In this document: positions 50,869-59,096 of the stretch, piece by piece
How positions within the stretch are numbered: the first letter of the stretch is position 1
How the letters are laid out: each line of letters begins with the position of its first letter
Origin: JBBROS01 sp964246015
GTDB taxonomy: Bacteria; Pseudomonadota; Alphaproteobacteria; Acetobacterales; Acetobacteraceae
Reading direction: 5' to 3'
DNA length: 64,000 bases
Assembly: GCA_964246015.1 (NCBI GenBank)
Contig: CAXTPG010000005.1
Span: forward strand, 19,816-83,815
Made by a program: the position numbers and the translations under genes
The notes under the pieces: generated by a model
The model's database searches: none
The model's input: the letters and a program-made list of their open reading frames with translations, nothing else
What the model was told of the DNA's origin: nothing

Positions 50869-51150
50869 ATGGCGCTTAAACCAAATGATATGGAATGGAT
50901 CGAGCTGGGCCTTGAACGCCTCTTTGAACAATCGTTTGGATTGGACAGCGATCACCGACGATACGTGCGTGAATATATTGATGTTGGAGAGTATGGTTTA
51001 GCGCTGGATAATTTGGCCTATATCTTCATACGTCTTGCAGCAAAGCCACTACCCACGGAAATTCGAGAGTTATTTGAGAAGCTCGCACTGAAGATGGGTA
51101 TCTCAGATGGCGATGAATGGGAGGGCGTCGCGAAAGTCCGAAAGTCCTGA
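50869..51150 (+). CDS. MafI-like immunity protein
   Basis: 93 residues from ATG 50869 behind GAGGAAG; a GTG at 50857 overlapping the toxin stop is an alternative. Acidic, helical. VREYIDVGEYGLALDNLAYI resembles the (F/Y)...GEYGLA(F/L) signature of MafI-family proteins that neutralise EndoU-type MafB toxins. Clearly AT-richer than everything around it, a sign of separate origin. Must bind and block the toxin if the pair is functional. Confidence 0.75.
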   Translation: MALKPNDMEWIELGLERLFEQSFGLDSDHRRYVREYIDVGEYGLALDNLAYIFIRLAAKPLPTEIRELFEKLALKMGISDGDEWEGVAKVRKS

Positions 51151-51191
51151 ATGCTTTTGGTGATGCGCGTGAATGGCTTCGGATTCCCCCT

Positions 51192-51213
51192 GCATCAAAC
51201 GACCGTTTGATGC
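51192..51213. promoter_or_regulatory. Perfect dyad before tnpR (possible res subsite)
   Basis: GCATCAAACG-AC-CGTTTGATGC: ten bases perfectly inverted around two. It lies in the 186-bp gap between the immunity gene and tnpR, where a Tn3 resolution site is expected. A terminator is less likely as no T-run follows. Confidence 0.5.
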
Positions 51214-51336
51214 GAACCGGCTGACCCTTGTGTTTCCGAGACTTTCGAAGCGATTCCTGGTGCAATAACTGATGCATCTATCTCTGCCCTATAAACCCTG
51301 CTCAGGTTAGTTTTTGGACCGAGAGGGGATTGGGCG

Positions 51337-51927
51337 GTGCTGGTCGGCTACATGCGCGTGTCAACGGCCGAGCAGAACCTTGCGCTTCAACGCGATGCTC
51401 TGGAGGACATGGGTTGCGAGCGGCTGTATGAGGACGTTTGCAGCGGCGCCGTCACCGATAGGCCCGGGTTGTCCAAGGCTCTCGACCAGCTTCGCGCCGG
51501 TGACGCCCTGGTAGTCTGGAAGCTCGACCGGATCGGCCGCTCGCTTGGCCATGTTGTCGGGCTGGTCGGTGGACTTCAGGCAAAAGGAATTGGCCTCAAG
51601 GTGCTGACCGGAGGTATCGACACAACCAGTTCCACGGGCCGTCTGGTGTTTGGCATTTTTGCCACCCTGGCCGAATTCGAGCGCGATCTGATCATGGAGC
51701 GCACCCTGGCCGGGCTTGCTGCCGCCCGGGCACGCGGCCGAACCGGCGGTAGGCCGCGGTTGATGACGCGCGCCAAGCTGCGCACGGCCATGACCATGAT
51801 GGCTGACCAGAGCAACATCGCTGGCGATGTGGCCGAGCAGCTCGGCATCTCTGTCAGCACGTTGTACGCCTACGTCGATGGCAAGGGACGGGCAAAGCCG
51901 CGCGCCCGCAAGCTGCTCGGCCGCTGA
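51337..51927 (+). CDS. tnpR: TnpR serine resolvase
   Basis: 196 residues. Catalytic domain MLVGYMRVSTAEQNLALQRDAL (Ser 9), VVWKLDRIGRSLGHVV, and GRLVFGIFATLAEFERDLIMERT. The C-terminal HTH is AEQLGISVSTLYAYV. Resolves cointegrates during Tn3-type transposition. It is followed by tnpA on the same strand (7-bp gap). Confidence 0.95.
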   Translation: MLVGYMRVSTAEQNLALQRDALEDMGCERLYEDVCSGAVTDRPGLSKALDQLRAGDALVVWKLDRIGRSLGHVVGLVGGLQAKGIGLKVLTGGIDTTSSTGRLVFGIFATLAEFERDLIMERTLAGLAAARARGRTGGRPRLMTRAKLRTAMTMMADQSNIAGDVAEQLGISVSTLYAYVDGKGRAKPRARKLLGR

Positions 51928-51934
51928 TCAACCG

Positions 51935-54919
51935 GTGCCAGTTTCCTTTCTGACGGCAGAGCAGGAGCGCCGTTACGGCCGCTACGCCGGTGAGCCCAGC
52001 ACGGATCAACTTGCCCGCCACTTCCACCTCGACGATGCTGACCGGGAACTGGATACCGCCAAACGCTGGGATCACATGCGGCTGGGCTTTGCCGTGCAGC
52101 TTGGCACGGTGCGGTTTTTGGGGACCTTCCTGGATGATCCGATCGACGTGCCGGCGGGCGTTGCCAGCGACCTGGCGCGCCAACTCGGAATTCCCGATCT
52201 CGGCTGTCTCGCTCTGTATCGCAAGGGACGGGCCCGTTGGCAGCATGCCAGGGAAATCCGGGCCGGGTTTGGCTATCGCGAGTTCACTGACCCCTTCGTC
52301 CACTTCCGCCTGACACGCTGGCTTTACGCGCTGTGCTGGACCGGCACAGACCGGCCGAGCGTGCTGTTCGACCGCGCGACTGCCTGGCTGGTGTCGGAGA
52401 AGGTGTTGCTCCCCGGCGCATCCGCTCTTGAGCGCCTGGTCGCCCGCATCCGCGCCCGGGCCGTCCGTCGCCTCTTGCGCACGCTCGCCCGTGATGTGAC
52501 TCACGAACAGCGCATGAAGCTCGATGCCCTGCTGATCGCAGGAGAGGGCGGCCGCCCCAGTCTTCTCGACCGCCTTCGGGACGGGCCATACCTACGCAGC
52601 GGCGCCGAGCTGTCCCGTGCCGTGGGTCGCCTGGGCGAGGTCCGGGTGTTGACGCTGGGTCTGCCGACCATCGATCACGTCCCGCCAGGCCGGGTCACGG
52701 CGCTTGCCCGGTTCGCGACCGTCGCCAAGGCCCAAGCCGTGGCACGCATGCCGCTGGAGCGGCGAATGGCGACGCTGCTCGCCTTTGTGCGGACACTCGA
52801 GGCGACCGCGCAGGACGATGTGCTCGACCTGTTCGACATCGTGGTCACCGCCCTGTTCACCGACGCGGCCAAAGTCGGCAAGAAAGCCCGGCTGCGCACC
52901 CTCCGTGATCTCGACGCCGCCGCTCTTCAGCTCCGCCAAGCTGGCGGGGTACTCATGGACGATGCGGTAGAAGACGGCGCCGTGCGCGGGGCGGCCTTCG
53001 CGATCGTGCCGCGCGCGATGCTCGCGGCGGCGCTGGAGCAGATCGACGCCATCGTGCGACCGCCCGGTGATCTCTACTTCCTCGAACTGCGCGCCCAGCC
53101 CGGCAAGCTGCGCTTCCTCCCGGCCATGCTGAGATCCGTCTCCCTCGGTGCCACGCCGGCCGGACAGCCAACGTTGGACGCGGCGCGCCATCTGCGCAGC
53201 ACCGATGGGCGCGGCCCGGCTCCGTCGGCACCGCTCGGCTTCGTGCCGAGTGGCTGGAAGCGGCAGGTCAAAGCCGCCGATGGCGGCGTGGACAGCCTTG
53301 GTTACCGGCTCTGCCTGCTCGATGCCATGCGGGCCGGGATCCGGCGGCGTGACCTGTTCGCGTCACCCAGCCAGCGCTTTGCCGACCCGCGGATCGGCTT
53401 GCTGACGGGTTCAGCCTGGGAAGCGGCGCGGCCGTCCATCTGCCGCACCCTGGGCCTCTCGACCGACGGGCCGGCCGAGGTTGCGCGTTTGGCTGAGCGC
53501 CTGGACGCCGCCTACCAGGATACCGCGGCGAATCTGCCCAAGAACGCCGCCGTGCAGGTGGACGGCGGCGAGCTGGTGCTGTCCGCCCTCGACAGACTGG
53601 AAGAGCCGCCCAGTCTGGTTGCGCTCAAGGCAGCCGTTGCCGCACGCATGCCGCTGGTGGATCTGCCCGAATTGCTGCTCGAAATGCACGCTCGCACCGG
53701 CTTTGCCGACGGGTTCACCCATGCCAGCGAGGGCGGCGCACGGGCCGGCGGCGTCGCCACCAGCCTATGCGCCGTGCTGCTGGCCGAAGCGTGCAACACC
53801 GGGTTCGAGCCGCTGATCCGGCGCGATAACGCGGCGCTGCGCCGCTCACGGCTGAGTTGGGTGCGGCAGAACTACATTCGGGCCGAGACACTCACCCGAA
53901 CGAACGCCATCTTGGTCGGAGCCCAGAACCGCATCCCGCTCGCCCGTGCCTGGGGTGGCGGCGACGTGGCCTCGGCTGATGGGCTGCGGTTCGTGGTGCC
54001 CGTCCGGACGATCCATTCGGGGCCGAACCCGCGCTACTACGGGCAGGAGCGTGGGGTGACGTTCTACAACTTGGTCTCGGACCAGTTCACCGGGCTGAAC
54101 GGCATCACCGTGCCCGGCACCCTGCGCGACAGCCTGACCCTGCTCTCGGTGGTGCTGGAGCAGCAAACCGAGTTGCAGCCCACCGAGATCATGTCCGACA
54201 CCGGCGCCTATACCGATACGATCTTCGGCATCTTCCACCTCCTGGGCTACCAGTTCAGCCCGCGTCTGGCCGATATCGGCGGCACAAGGTTCTGGCGCGT
54301 GGACGGCAAAGCCGACTATGGCGCCCTGGATGAGCTGGCCGCTCAGCGCATCAACGTGAAGCTCATCGTCCAGCACTGGGAGGACCTGCTGCGCCTCGCC
54401 GGCTCGCTCAAGCTTGGCACCGTGCAGGCCGCGGGCCTGATCCGAACCCTGCAAACCAAGGACCGCCCGACCAAGCTGGCCCGCGCACTGGAAGAACTGG
54501 GACGGCTGATCAAGACCCTCTACCTACTCCGCTTCATCGACGACGAAGCCTATCGGCGGCGCATCCTGGTGCAGCTCAATCGTGGTGAGGGCCGCCATCA
54601 GCTCGCCCGCGTCGTGTTCCATGGCAAGCGCGGCGAACTGCGGCAGCGCTACCGCGAAGGTCAGGAAGACCAACTCGGCTCGCTTGGCCTGGTGGTGAAC
54701 GTCATCGTGCTGTGGAACACGATCTACATGGACGCGGCGCTGAACCAGCTCCGTGCCGAGGGCTTCGACGTGCGCGCGGAGGATGTGGCCCGGTTCTCGC
54801 CGCTCGGATTCGACCACATCAACATGCTCGGCCGCTACGCCTTCATCCTGCCCGACCAGATTGCCCGTGGTGAACTCAGGCCGTTGCGGGACCCTCGGAA
54901 CACCACCGACGAGAGCTGA
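51935..54919 (+). CDS. tnpA: TnpA, Tn3-family transposase
   Basis: 994 residues from GTG 51935 just after tnpR; the open frame further upstream is a shadow. N-terminus PVSFLTAEQERRYGRYAGEP. The DDE domain includes EIMSDTGAYTDTIFGIFHLLGYQFSPRLADI (first Asp region) and GSLGLVVNVIVLWNTIYMDAALNQLR, ending FDHINMLGRYAFILPDQIARGELRPLR. Full family length, no frameshift. The stop codon is inside the right terminal repeat. Confidence 0.96.
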   Translation: MPVSFLTAEQERRYGRYAGEPSTDQLARHFHLDDADRELDTAKRWDHMRLGFAVQLGTVRFLGTFLDDPIDVPAGVASDLARQLGIPDLGCLALYRKGRARWQHAREIRAGFGYREFTDPFVHFRLTRWLYALCWTGTDRPSVLFDRATAWLVSEKVLLPGASALERLVARIRARAVRRLLRTLARDVTHEQRMKLDALLIAGEGGRPSLLDRLRDGPYLRSGAELSRAVGRLGEVRVLTLGLPTIDHVPPGRVTALARFATVAKAQAVARMPLERRMATLLAFVRTLEATAQDDVLDLFDIVVTALFTDAAKVGKKARLRTLRDLDAAALQLRQAGGVLMDDAVEDGAVRGAAFAIVPRAMLAAALEQIDAIVRPPGDLYFLELRAQPGKLRFLPAMLRSVSLGATPAGQPTLDAARHLRSTDGRGPAPSAPLGFVPSGWKRQVKAADGGVDSLGYRLCLLDAMRAGIRRRDLFASPSQRFADPRIGLLTGSAWEAARPSICRTLGLSTDGPAEVARLAERLDAAYQDTAANLPKNAAVQVDGGELVLSALDRLEEPPSLVALKAAVAARMPLVDLPELLLEMHARTGFADGFTHASEGGARAGGVATSLCAVLLAEACNTGFEPLIRRDNAALRRSRLSWVRQNYIRAETLTRTNAILVGAQNRIPLARAWGGGDVASADGLRFVVPVRTIHSGPNPRYYGQERGVTFYNLVSDQFTGLNGITVPGTLRDSLTLLSVVLEQQTELQPTEIMSDTGAYTDTIFGIFHLLGYQFSPRLADIGGTRFWRVDGKADYGALDELAAQRINVKLIVQHWEDLLRLAGSLKLGTVQAAGLIRTLQTKDRPTKLARALEELGRLIKTLYLLRFIDDEAYRRRILVQLNRGEGRHQLARVVFHGKRGELRQRYREGQEDQLGSLGLVVNVIVLWNTIYMDAALNQLRAEGFDVRAEDVARFSPLGFDHINMLGRYAFILPDQIARGELRPLRDPRNTTDES

Positions 54920-54953
54920 ATCGAACTTTCGGTTCCGTTGCTACCGGACCCCC

Positions 54954-55033
54954 GTACATCCAATGATTGTTGGCGACCATCCACAACCCCCACCATACCG
55001 GAATATATTCCTGGATTTGGGGCGGATTGTCAA
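54954..55033 (+). repeat. Right arm of the 80-bp inverted repeat, outside the transposon
   Basis: Begins directly at the outer edge of the right Tn3 repeat and matches the reverse complement of 49745-49825. Contains GGAATATATTCC, a perfect palindrome at the place of GGAACATATTCC in the left arm. From here to 55442 I see no convincing gene; an 87-codon frame (54967-55230) has no ribosome site or homologue I know. Confidence 0.7.
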
Positions 55034-55254
55034 TGGCAAGTCGCTTTCAACTCAGCAGATCGTTCGAGCCGACGATCACCCGCAACGGCTACGACGTGCT
55101 TACATTCATCGTGCTGATCCATGTCGAGCCTGCCGAGGTTGGAAATTTCATGGCCAGAACCCTTAAGGAGGACCGCTGCCACGAGTTCACCGGGAAACCT
55201 TGCGTGGCAGGCTTACCCTTACGAACCTGACCGCCCAGCCTATTGGCAACCAAT

Positions 55255-55379
55255 GTGAGCACGACCTCCCGTTGGCGAGCACGGCCCGATGATGGCGAGC
55301 ATGGTGGCAGATGATGCGAGCACAACGTTCGTCCCAGTGTCAGCTAATCTGAGCAGAACTCAGCGCTGTTTGCGAGCAC
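55255..55379 (+). repeat. Cluster of phased GCGAGCAC repeats
   Basis: G(C/T)GAGCA(C/T) occurs at 55255, 55275, 55295, 55316 and 55372, with a looser TGAGCAG near 55350. The first four are spaced 20, 20 and 21 bp, about two helical turns. Such phased direct repeats are typical of multi-site binding by a transposase, recombinase or initiator. No gene overlaps them; the tyrosine recombinase ends at 55443. Confidence 0.6.
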
Positions 55380-55442
55380 GACCCTTGGTGATTGCAAGCG
55401 CCTACATCTACAGCTACCGGATCGCCATCTCGACCGCCGCCA

Positions 55443-56636
55443 TCACAGAACGCCGGTCAGCGGATGCCCCTCGAACGGATCCCCAAGCTGAAGATACTCG
55501 TCCAGCACGGCATAGCTCTTGTGCCGTCCCAGCTGTTTCAGCCGCGTCGGATGCACGCCGCGATCCATCCCGGTCGTCATGGCGCCGCGCTTGAGACTGT
55601 GGCCGCCGACCTCGCGCCCGTCGAAGCCCGCCGCAGTTGCCCGCTTCTTCACGATCCGGGCGATCGTGCCGGGGTCGATCGGCATCGTGCCCACGACGGG
55701 GCAGGGCAGGGGGCCCGCGCTCGCCCCGGGAACCCTGGTCCCCTTCGCCCAGATCCGCCGGAACACCGCACCCTCGGTGATGCCGGCCGCCTCCTGCCAG
55801 CGCCGCAGCGCCCGCACGGGACACAGCGTCGTCGTGCCGTACGGGATGGCAACGGTCACGGCCTTCCCGGCCCGCTCGCCCTTGGAACGAGGTATCGTCA
55901 GCCGCAGGCCGCGCTCCCGGCTCTCCAGGTGTTCGACGCGGATCGCTGCCAACTCCGACCGCCGCAGCGCACCGGCAAACCCGACAAGCAGCAAGGCCCG
56001 GTCCCGCAGGCCCGGAAGGTCCGACGGGATATGCACCAGGATCTCACGAAGGACATCGGCCGTGGCCGCAAGCTTCCTTGAGGGCATATCGCCCCGGTTG
56101 GCGGCGTCGCGATGGATGCCCGCCATGGTCTCCGCAACCTGCGCCTCGGCCGTCGGCACAGCGCACCCGGCAATGAAATGAAGGTACCGGATGGCGGCCC
56201 GGCGAAGATCGATCGTGTTGACCGCGAGCCCGGTGCCGCGTTCGGCCGCCAGGAACGCCACCACATCCTCGGGCCGCGCCGGCAGGCAGGGCAGCCCATG
56301 CCGGTCGCACCACGCGCACCAGGCCCGCACCCCGGCGCGATAGGCCCGGCGCGTATTGTCCGCCTTGGCGTGCAGCGCGTAGGCCCGCGCCGCCACACGC
56401 GCGGTGCCGATCGTTCCGTCGTGCTCGGGGATACCGGCCAGGGCAGCGTCGTCGAACCAGCTCCGCACCCGGGACGGTGGCTCGCCCAGCGGTGGGACCG
56501 CGTCAGCTGCAACGGGCGGCAGAAGCTCGGACGACGGGAGCGTCTCGGCGCCGAGGAGAAGCGGGTCTGAAGAGGGCAGGGGGGTCGGCACTCGGATCCT
56601 GTCCTCCATCAACGACCAAGGACCTCCGTCCGGCAA
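55443..56636 (-). CDS. Tyrosine recombinase
   Basis: 397 residues from ATG 56636 (ATG 56609 also possible). N-terminal SAM-like core-binding domain (ADNTRRAYRAGVRAWCAWCDRHG). Catalytic features: Arg in FAGALRRSELAAIRVEHL, H-x-x-x-R in VGGHSLKRGAMTTGM, His in LGRHKSYAVLDEYLQLGDP and the nucleophile Tyr in DEYLQ. The first 75 residues are a Pro-rich extension. It diverges from the paralogous gene at 56702. Could act in plasmid multimer resolution or as an element integrase. Confidence 0.92.
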   Translation of the reverse strand: MPDGGPWSLMEDRIRVPTPLPSSDPLLLGAETLPSSELLPPVAADAVPPLGEPPSRVRSWFDDAALAGIPEHDGTIGTARVAARAYALHAKADNTRRAYRAGVRAWCAWCDRHGLPCLPARPEDVVAFLAAERGTGLAVNTIDLRRAAIRYLHFIAGCAVPTAEAQVAETMAGIHRDAANRGDMPSRKLAATADVLREILVHIPSDLPGLRDRALLLVGFAGALRRSELAAIRVEHLESRERGLRLTIPRSKGERAGKAVTVAIPYGTTTLCPVRALRRWQEAAGITEGAVFRRIWAKGTRVPGASAGPLPCPVVGTMPIDPGTIARIVKKRATAAGFDGREVGGHSLKRGAMTTGMDRGVHPTRLKQLGRHKSYAVLDEYLQLGDPFEGHPLTGVL

Positions 56637-56701
56637 GTGACCTGGACGTCAGATTGCCTCCATCGATTACGCCTGACAAAAAGAGTTATCAAGCATAATC
56701 T

Positions 56702-57652
56702 ATGCAACTCCCGCCCAACCCACCCTTCCAAGCGCCGCAGTATACATTACCGCGCCTTAGTAGCGCTTGCCCCGATTATGGGATGCTGGCAAAAAAGCCG
56801 ACAATCGCAGCGGAATTGCGCGTGCCGCATATCGACGTCCCCTCGAACGACGGAAGCGATCCGGTCCCACGGGCGGTACGCCGGGTCGCGCAGCCTGCTG
56901 CATCCCCCTCGCCGGAAACCCGCCGCCTCTATCGCGGCGACTGGGCCCGCTTCTGCCGATGGTGCCGCGCGCAGGGCGTGGCTGCCCTGCCTGCAAGCCC
57001 ACAAGCGGTCACCGCCTACCTGGCCGAGGCCGCGGTCGAGACGGGCCGCCCCGCCCTGGCCCGGCGAAAGGCCGCCATCGCCGCAATGCACCGTGCACAG
57101 GGGCTGGCGCCGCCCAAGCTCGACCGCACCGCCCTGGCTGGAGTACGTGCGGCCTGTCAGGCCGGCATCGCGCCAACCCGGCTCGGCCCACGGGCCACGC
57201 CCGCAAGGTTGCGGGCGCTGGCAGCCGCCTGCCCGGGAGACCTCGCGGGCCTGCGCGACCGGGCGCTCCTGCTCCTCGCGGCCGCGACAGCGCGCCAGCC
57301 CGGCTCGTCGGTCGTCGGCATTCCCGTCGCCCTGCTCCTCATGCTCGACGCCGAACACGTCCGGATCGAGGCCGGCGGCGTGGCGCTCACGGTCCGGCGC
57401 CGGGCCGACGACGAAGAGCCCGGCCACGTCGTCCGCGTCGCCCGCACGCCCATTCCCGCCACCTGCCCGGCCCGCGCGCTCGAGGACTGGCTGCGCGCTT
57501 CGGACACACGGTTCGGCCCCGTGTTCCGCAAGGTCGACCGCTGGGGCAACGCCGAGCACGCCCGGCTCGGCCCCGACGGCCTCCGTCGCGTCGTCAAACG
57601 ACGCGAAGCCGGGCGGCACGCCCACCCGGACCCCGGGCGAGACGCGCCATGA
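56702..57652 (+). CDS. Degenerate tyrosine-recombinase-like protein
   Basis: 316 residues. Recombinase core-binding region (ETRRLYRGDWARFCRWCRAQGVAALPASPQAVTAYLAEAA) followed by the start of a catalytic domain. Where active relatives have LRRSEL, it reads ATARQPGSSVVG with an insertion. The protein ends before the HxxR and Tyr boxes. It is therefore a catalytically dead or regulatory relative. It overlaps the next gene by 4 bp, so it is translated in an operon rather than decaying alone. Confidence 0.8.
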   Translation: MQLPPNPPFQAPQYTLPRLSSACPDYGMLAKKPTIAAELRVPHIDVPSNDGSDPVPRAVRRVAQPAASPSPETRRLYRGDWARFCRWCRAQGVAALPASPQAVTAYLAEAAVETGRPALARRKAAIAAMHRAQGLAPPKLDRTALAGVRAACQAGIAPTRLGPRATPARLRALAAACPGDLAGLRDRALLLLAAATARQPGSSVVGIPVALLLMLDAEHVRIEAGGVALTVRRRADDEEPGHVVRVARTPIPATCPARALEDWLRASDTRFGPVFRKVDRWGNAEHARLGPDGLRRVVKRREAGRHAHPDPGRDAP

Positions 57653-58224
57653 GGGCCGCAGCCGCCCTGCCGGCCCACATGGACTGGTTGCACCACCGGT
57701 TGGACGTCTCGGGACCGCCAGCCGACCTCGCCGCCTTCCGGCAGGCCGCGGCCGGCACTGGCACGGTTCCGTGGCACCTCGACCTCGGCCGCATGGAGGA
57801 AGACTGGTTCCACCGCCTCGCCAGCCCCGGCCGAAGAACGCTCAGCCTCCAGGGCGCCCGCGTCCTGGCGGGGCAGTTGCGGGAGGCGGTGGAGCGGCGG
57901 CACGCGCTCGCCCTGGCCCGCGTCGGCCGCGGCACCGCCTGTCCGTTCGACCTGCACGCTCTCGTCCCCGTGCCCCCGGCCATCCTCCGGCTTGGACCCG
58001 ACGACCCCGAGGCTCTCACCTGGCTCTGGGCCAACTGGGGCACCACGGAGCCGCTCAGGCACGTCCGCGCCGACCCGGGACCGGGCCGGGCCCAGGACCA
58101 GCGCGAGATATGGCGGCTCGGCTTCTGGTCGGCCGACTGGACGCCCTGGCGCGCGCTGCACCGCATCCGGTCGGACTGGCCAACGCTATGCCTCGACGCC
58201 CGCCCGGCATATGACGACCGATGA
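57649..58224 (+). CDS. Conserved-type hypothetical protein (191 aa) between recombinase-like and ScpA-like genes
   Basis: ATG 57649 overlaps the previous stop; the end overlaps the next start (ATGA at 58221). Trp-rich, soluble. Features: LPAHMDWLHHRLDVSGP near the start, FDLHALVPVPPAILRLGPDDPEALTWLWANWGTTEPLRHV in the middle, and a basic Trp-rich end (IWRLGFWSADWTPWRALHRI). I do not recognise a named family, but the layout is that of proteins found beside plasmid recombinases and ScpA-like genes. Role unknown. Confidence 0.75.
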   Translation: MRAAAALPAHMDWLHHRLDVSGPPADLAAFRQAAAGTGTVPWHLDLGRMEEDWFHRLASPGRRTLSLQGARVLAGQLREAVERRHALALARVGRGTACPFDLHALVPVPPAILRLGPDDPEALTWLWANWGTTEPLRHVRADPGPGRAQDQREIWRLGFWSADWTPWRALHRIRSDWPTLCLDARPAYDDR

Positions 58225-59096
58225 TCTGGCCTGCGGACGCCCCACCGCCCGAAGACGAGGCCTGGGCCGAGCCGTCCCGGCGCATGCCCAGCCCGGGCGC
58301 GCCCCCGATCCTGACCGTCGACGGCTGGGATGGGCCGCTCGACTGGCTGCTCGAACTGGCCCGTAACCGCAGGATCGACGTCGGAAAACTACCGATCGCG
58401 GCGCTGATCGACGTCTTCGCAGGCGAACTCCAGGCGGCGCTCGCCCGTCGGGGACCCGGCGCGGTCCCGCTGGGCACGCTCGGCGACTGGGTGATCATGG
58501 CGGCGACCCTCGCGCTGCTCCGTTCGCGGCTCCTGCTCCCCAGGGATGACGCCGCCACCCGCGAGGCGCGCGCCGAAGCGGAGGCGCTCCGGCGCCGATT
58601 GATCGACAGCGCCGCGACCGCCGCCGCGGCCGACTGGCTTGGCCGCCGCGACCAGCTCGGGCACGACGTGTTCGCGCGGGGCCGGACAGGGGCGGAGCAG
58701 GCCAGGGACGGGCGTGTCGGCGATGTCACCGGCCTGTTCCGCGCCTGCCTCACGGCCCTCCAGCTACCGTGGGATGCGGAAGCCGCCTATCGCCCGCCGC
58801 CTCCCCCGGCATGGACGGTCGCGCAGGCGACCGAGCGCATCAGGCTCTTGCTCCCGGCCGCGTCCGGGACGCAGGAGTTGGGCAGCTTCCTGCCGAACGT
58901 GCCGCAGGCCGGCCCGGAACGAAACCGCAGATGCCGGGCAGCGCTCGTCGCGACGTTCTGCGGTGCGCTTGAGCTCGCGCGGGACGCGGCGCTCACCCTC
59001 GACCAGCCGGTGCCGTGGGCGTCGATCGCCGTCCGCGCACCCGGGCACGGGGGCGCAGGCTCCGAACACGGCACGCCGGACGCGGATGCGGCTTAA
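58221..59096 (+). CDS. ScpA-like segregation protein
   Basis: 291 residues. The N-terminal kleisin motif of ScpA is recognisable: LTVDGWDGPLDWLLELARNRRIDVGKLPIAALIDVFAGELQ, followed by the helical stretch GDWVIMAATLALLRSRLLLP. The C-terminal part (about 190-270) is of winged-helix length but poorly conserved. ScpA normally bridges SMC with ScpB; no scpB or smc gene is in the window. A plasmid version may act in replicon segregation or organisation. Convergent with the CBS gene; the stops overlap. Confidence 0.8.
   Translation: MIWPADAPPPEDEAWAEPSRRMPSPGAPPILTVDGWDGPLDWLLELARNRRIDVGKLPIAALIDVFAGELQAALARRGPGAVPLGTLGDWVIMAATLALLRSRLLLPRDDAATREARAEAEALRRRLIDSAATAAAADWLGRRDQLGHDVFARGRTGAEQARDGRVGDVTGLFRACLTALQLPWDAEAAYRPPPPPAWTVAQATERIRLLLPAASGTQELGSFLPNVPQAGPERNRRCRAALVATFCGALELARDAALTLDQPVPWASIAVRAPGHGGAGSEHGTPDADAA

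Larger units (their letters stand above)
49616..54953 (+). mobile_element. Complete Tn3-family transposon carrying an EndoU toxin-immunity pair
   Basis: 5,338 bp bounded by 38-bp inverted repeats (49616-49653 and 54916-54953) that differ at one position and start GGGGGTCCGGTAGCAACGGA. Contents left to right: a non-coding stretch holding one arm of a longer inverted repeat, toxin, immunity gene, a dyad, tnpR and tnpA, all rightward. The tnpA stop codon lies in the right repeat. The five bases flanking each end (AAGCT left, GTACA right) do not match, so no target duplication is visible; the flanks have been rearranged since insertion. Confidence 0.88.

Noticed and set aside
51192..51213. Dyad as a transcription terminator of the immunity gene
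   Set aside because: No T-run follows and the position before tnpR suits a resolution site or operator better.
54967..55230. 87-codon frame after the Tn3 element
   Set aside because: Begins inside a repeat arm, lacks a ribosome site and matches nothing I know; kept only as a note.
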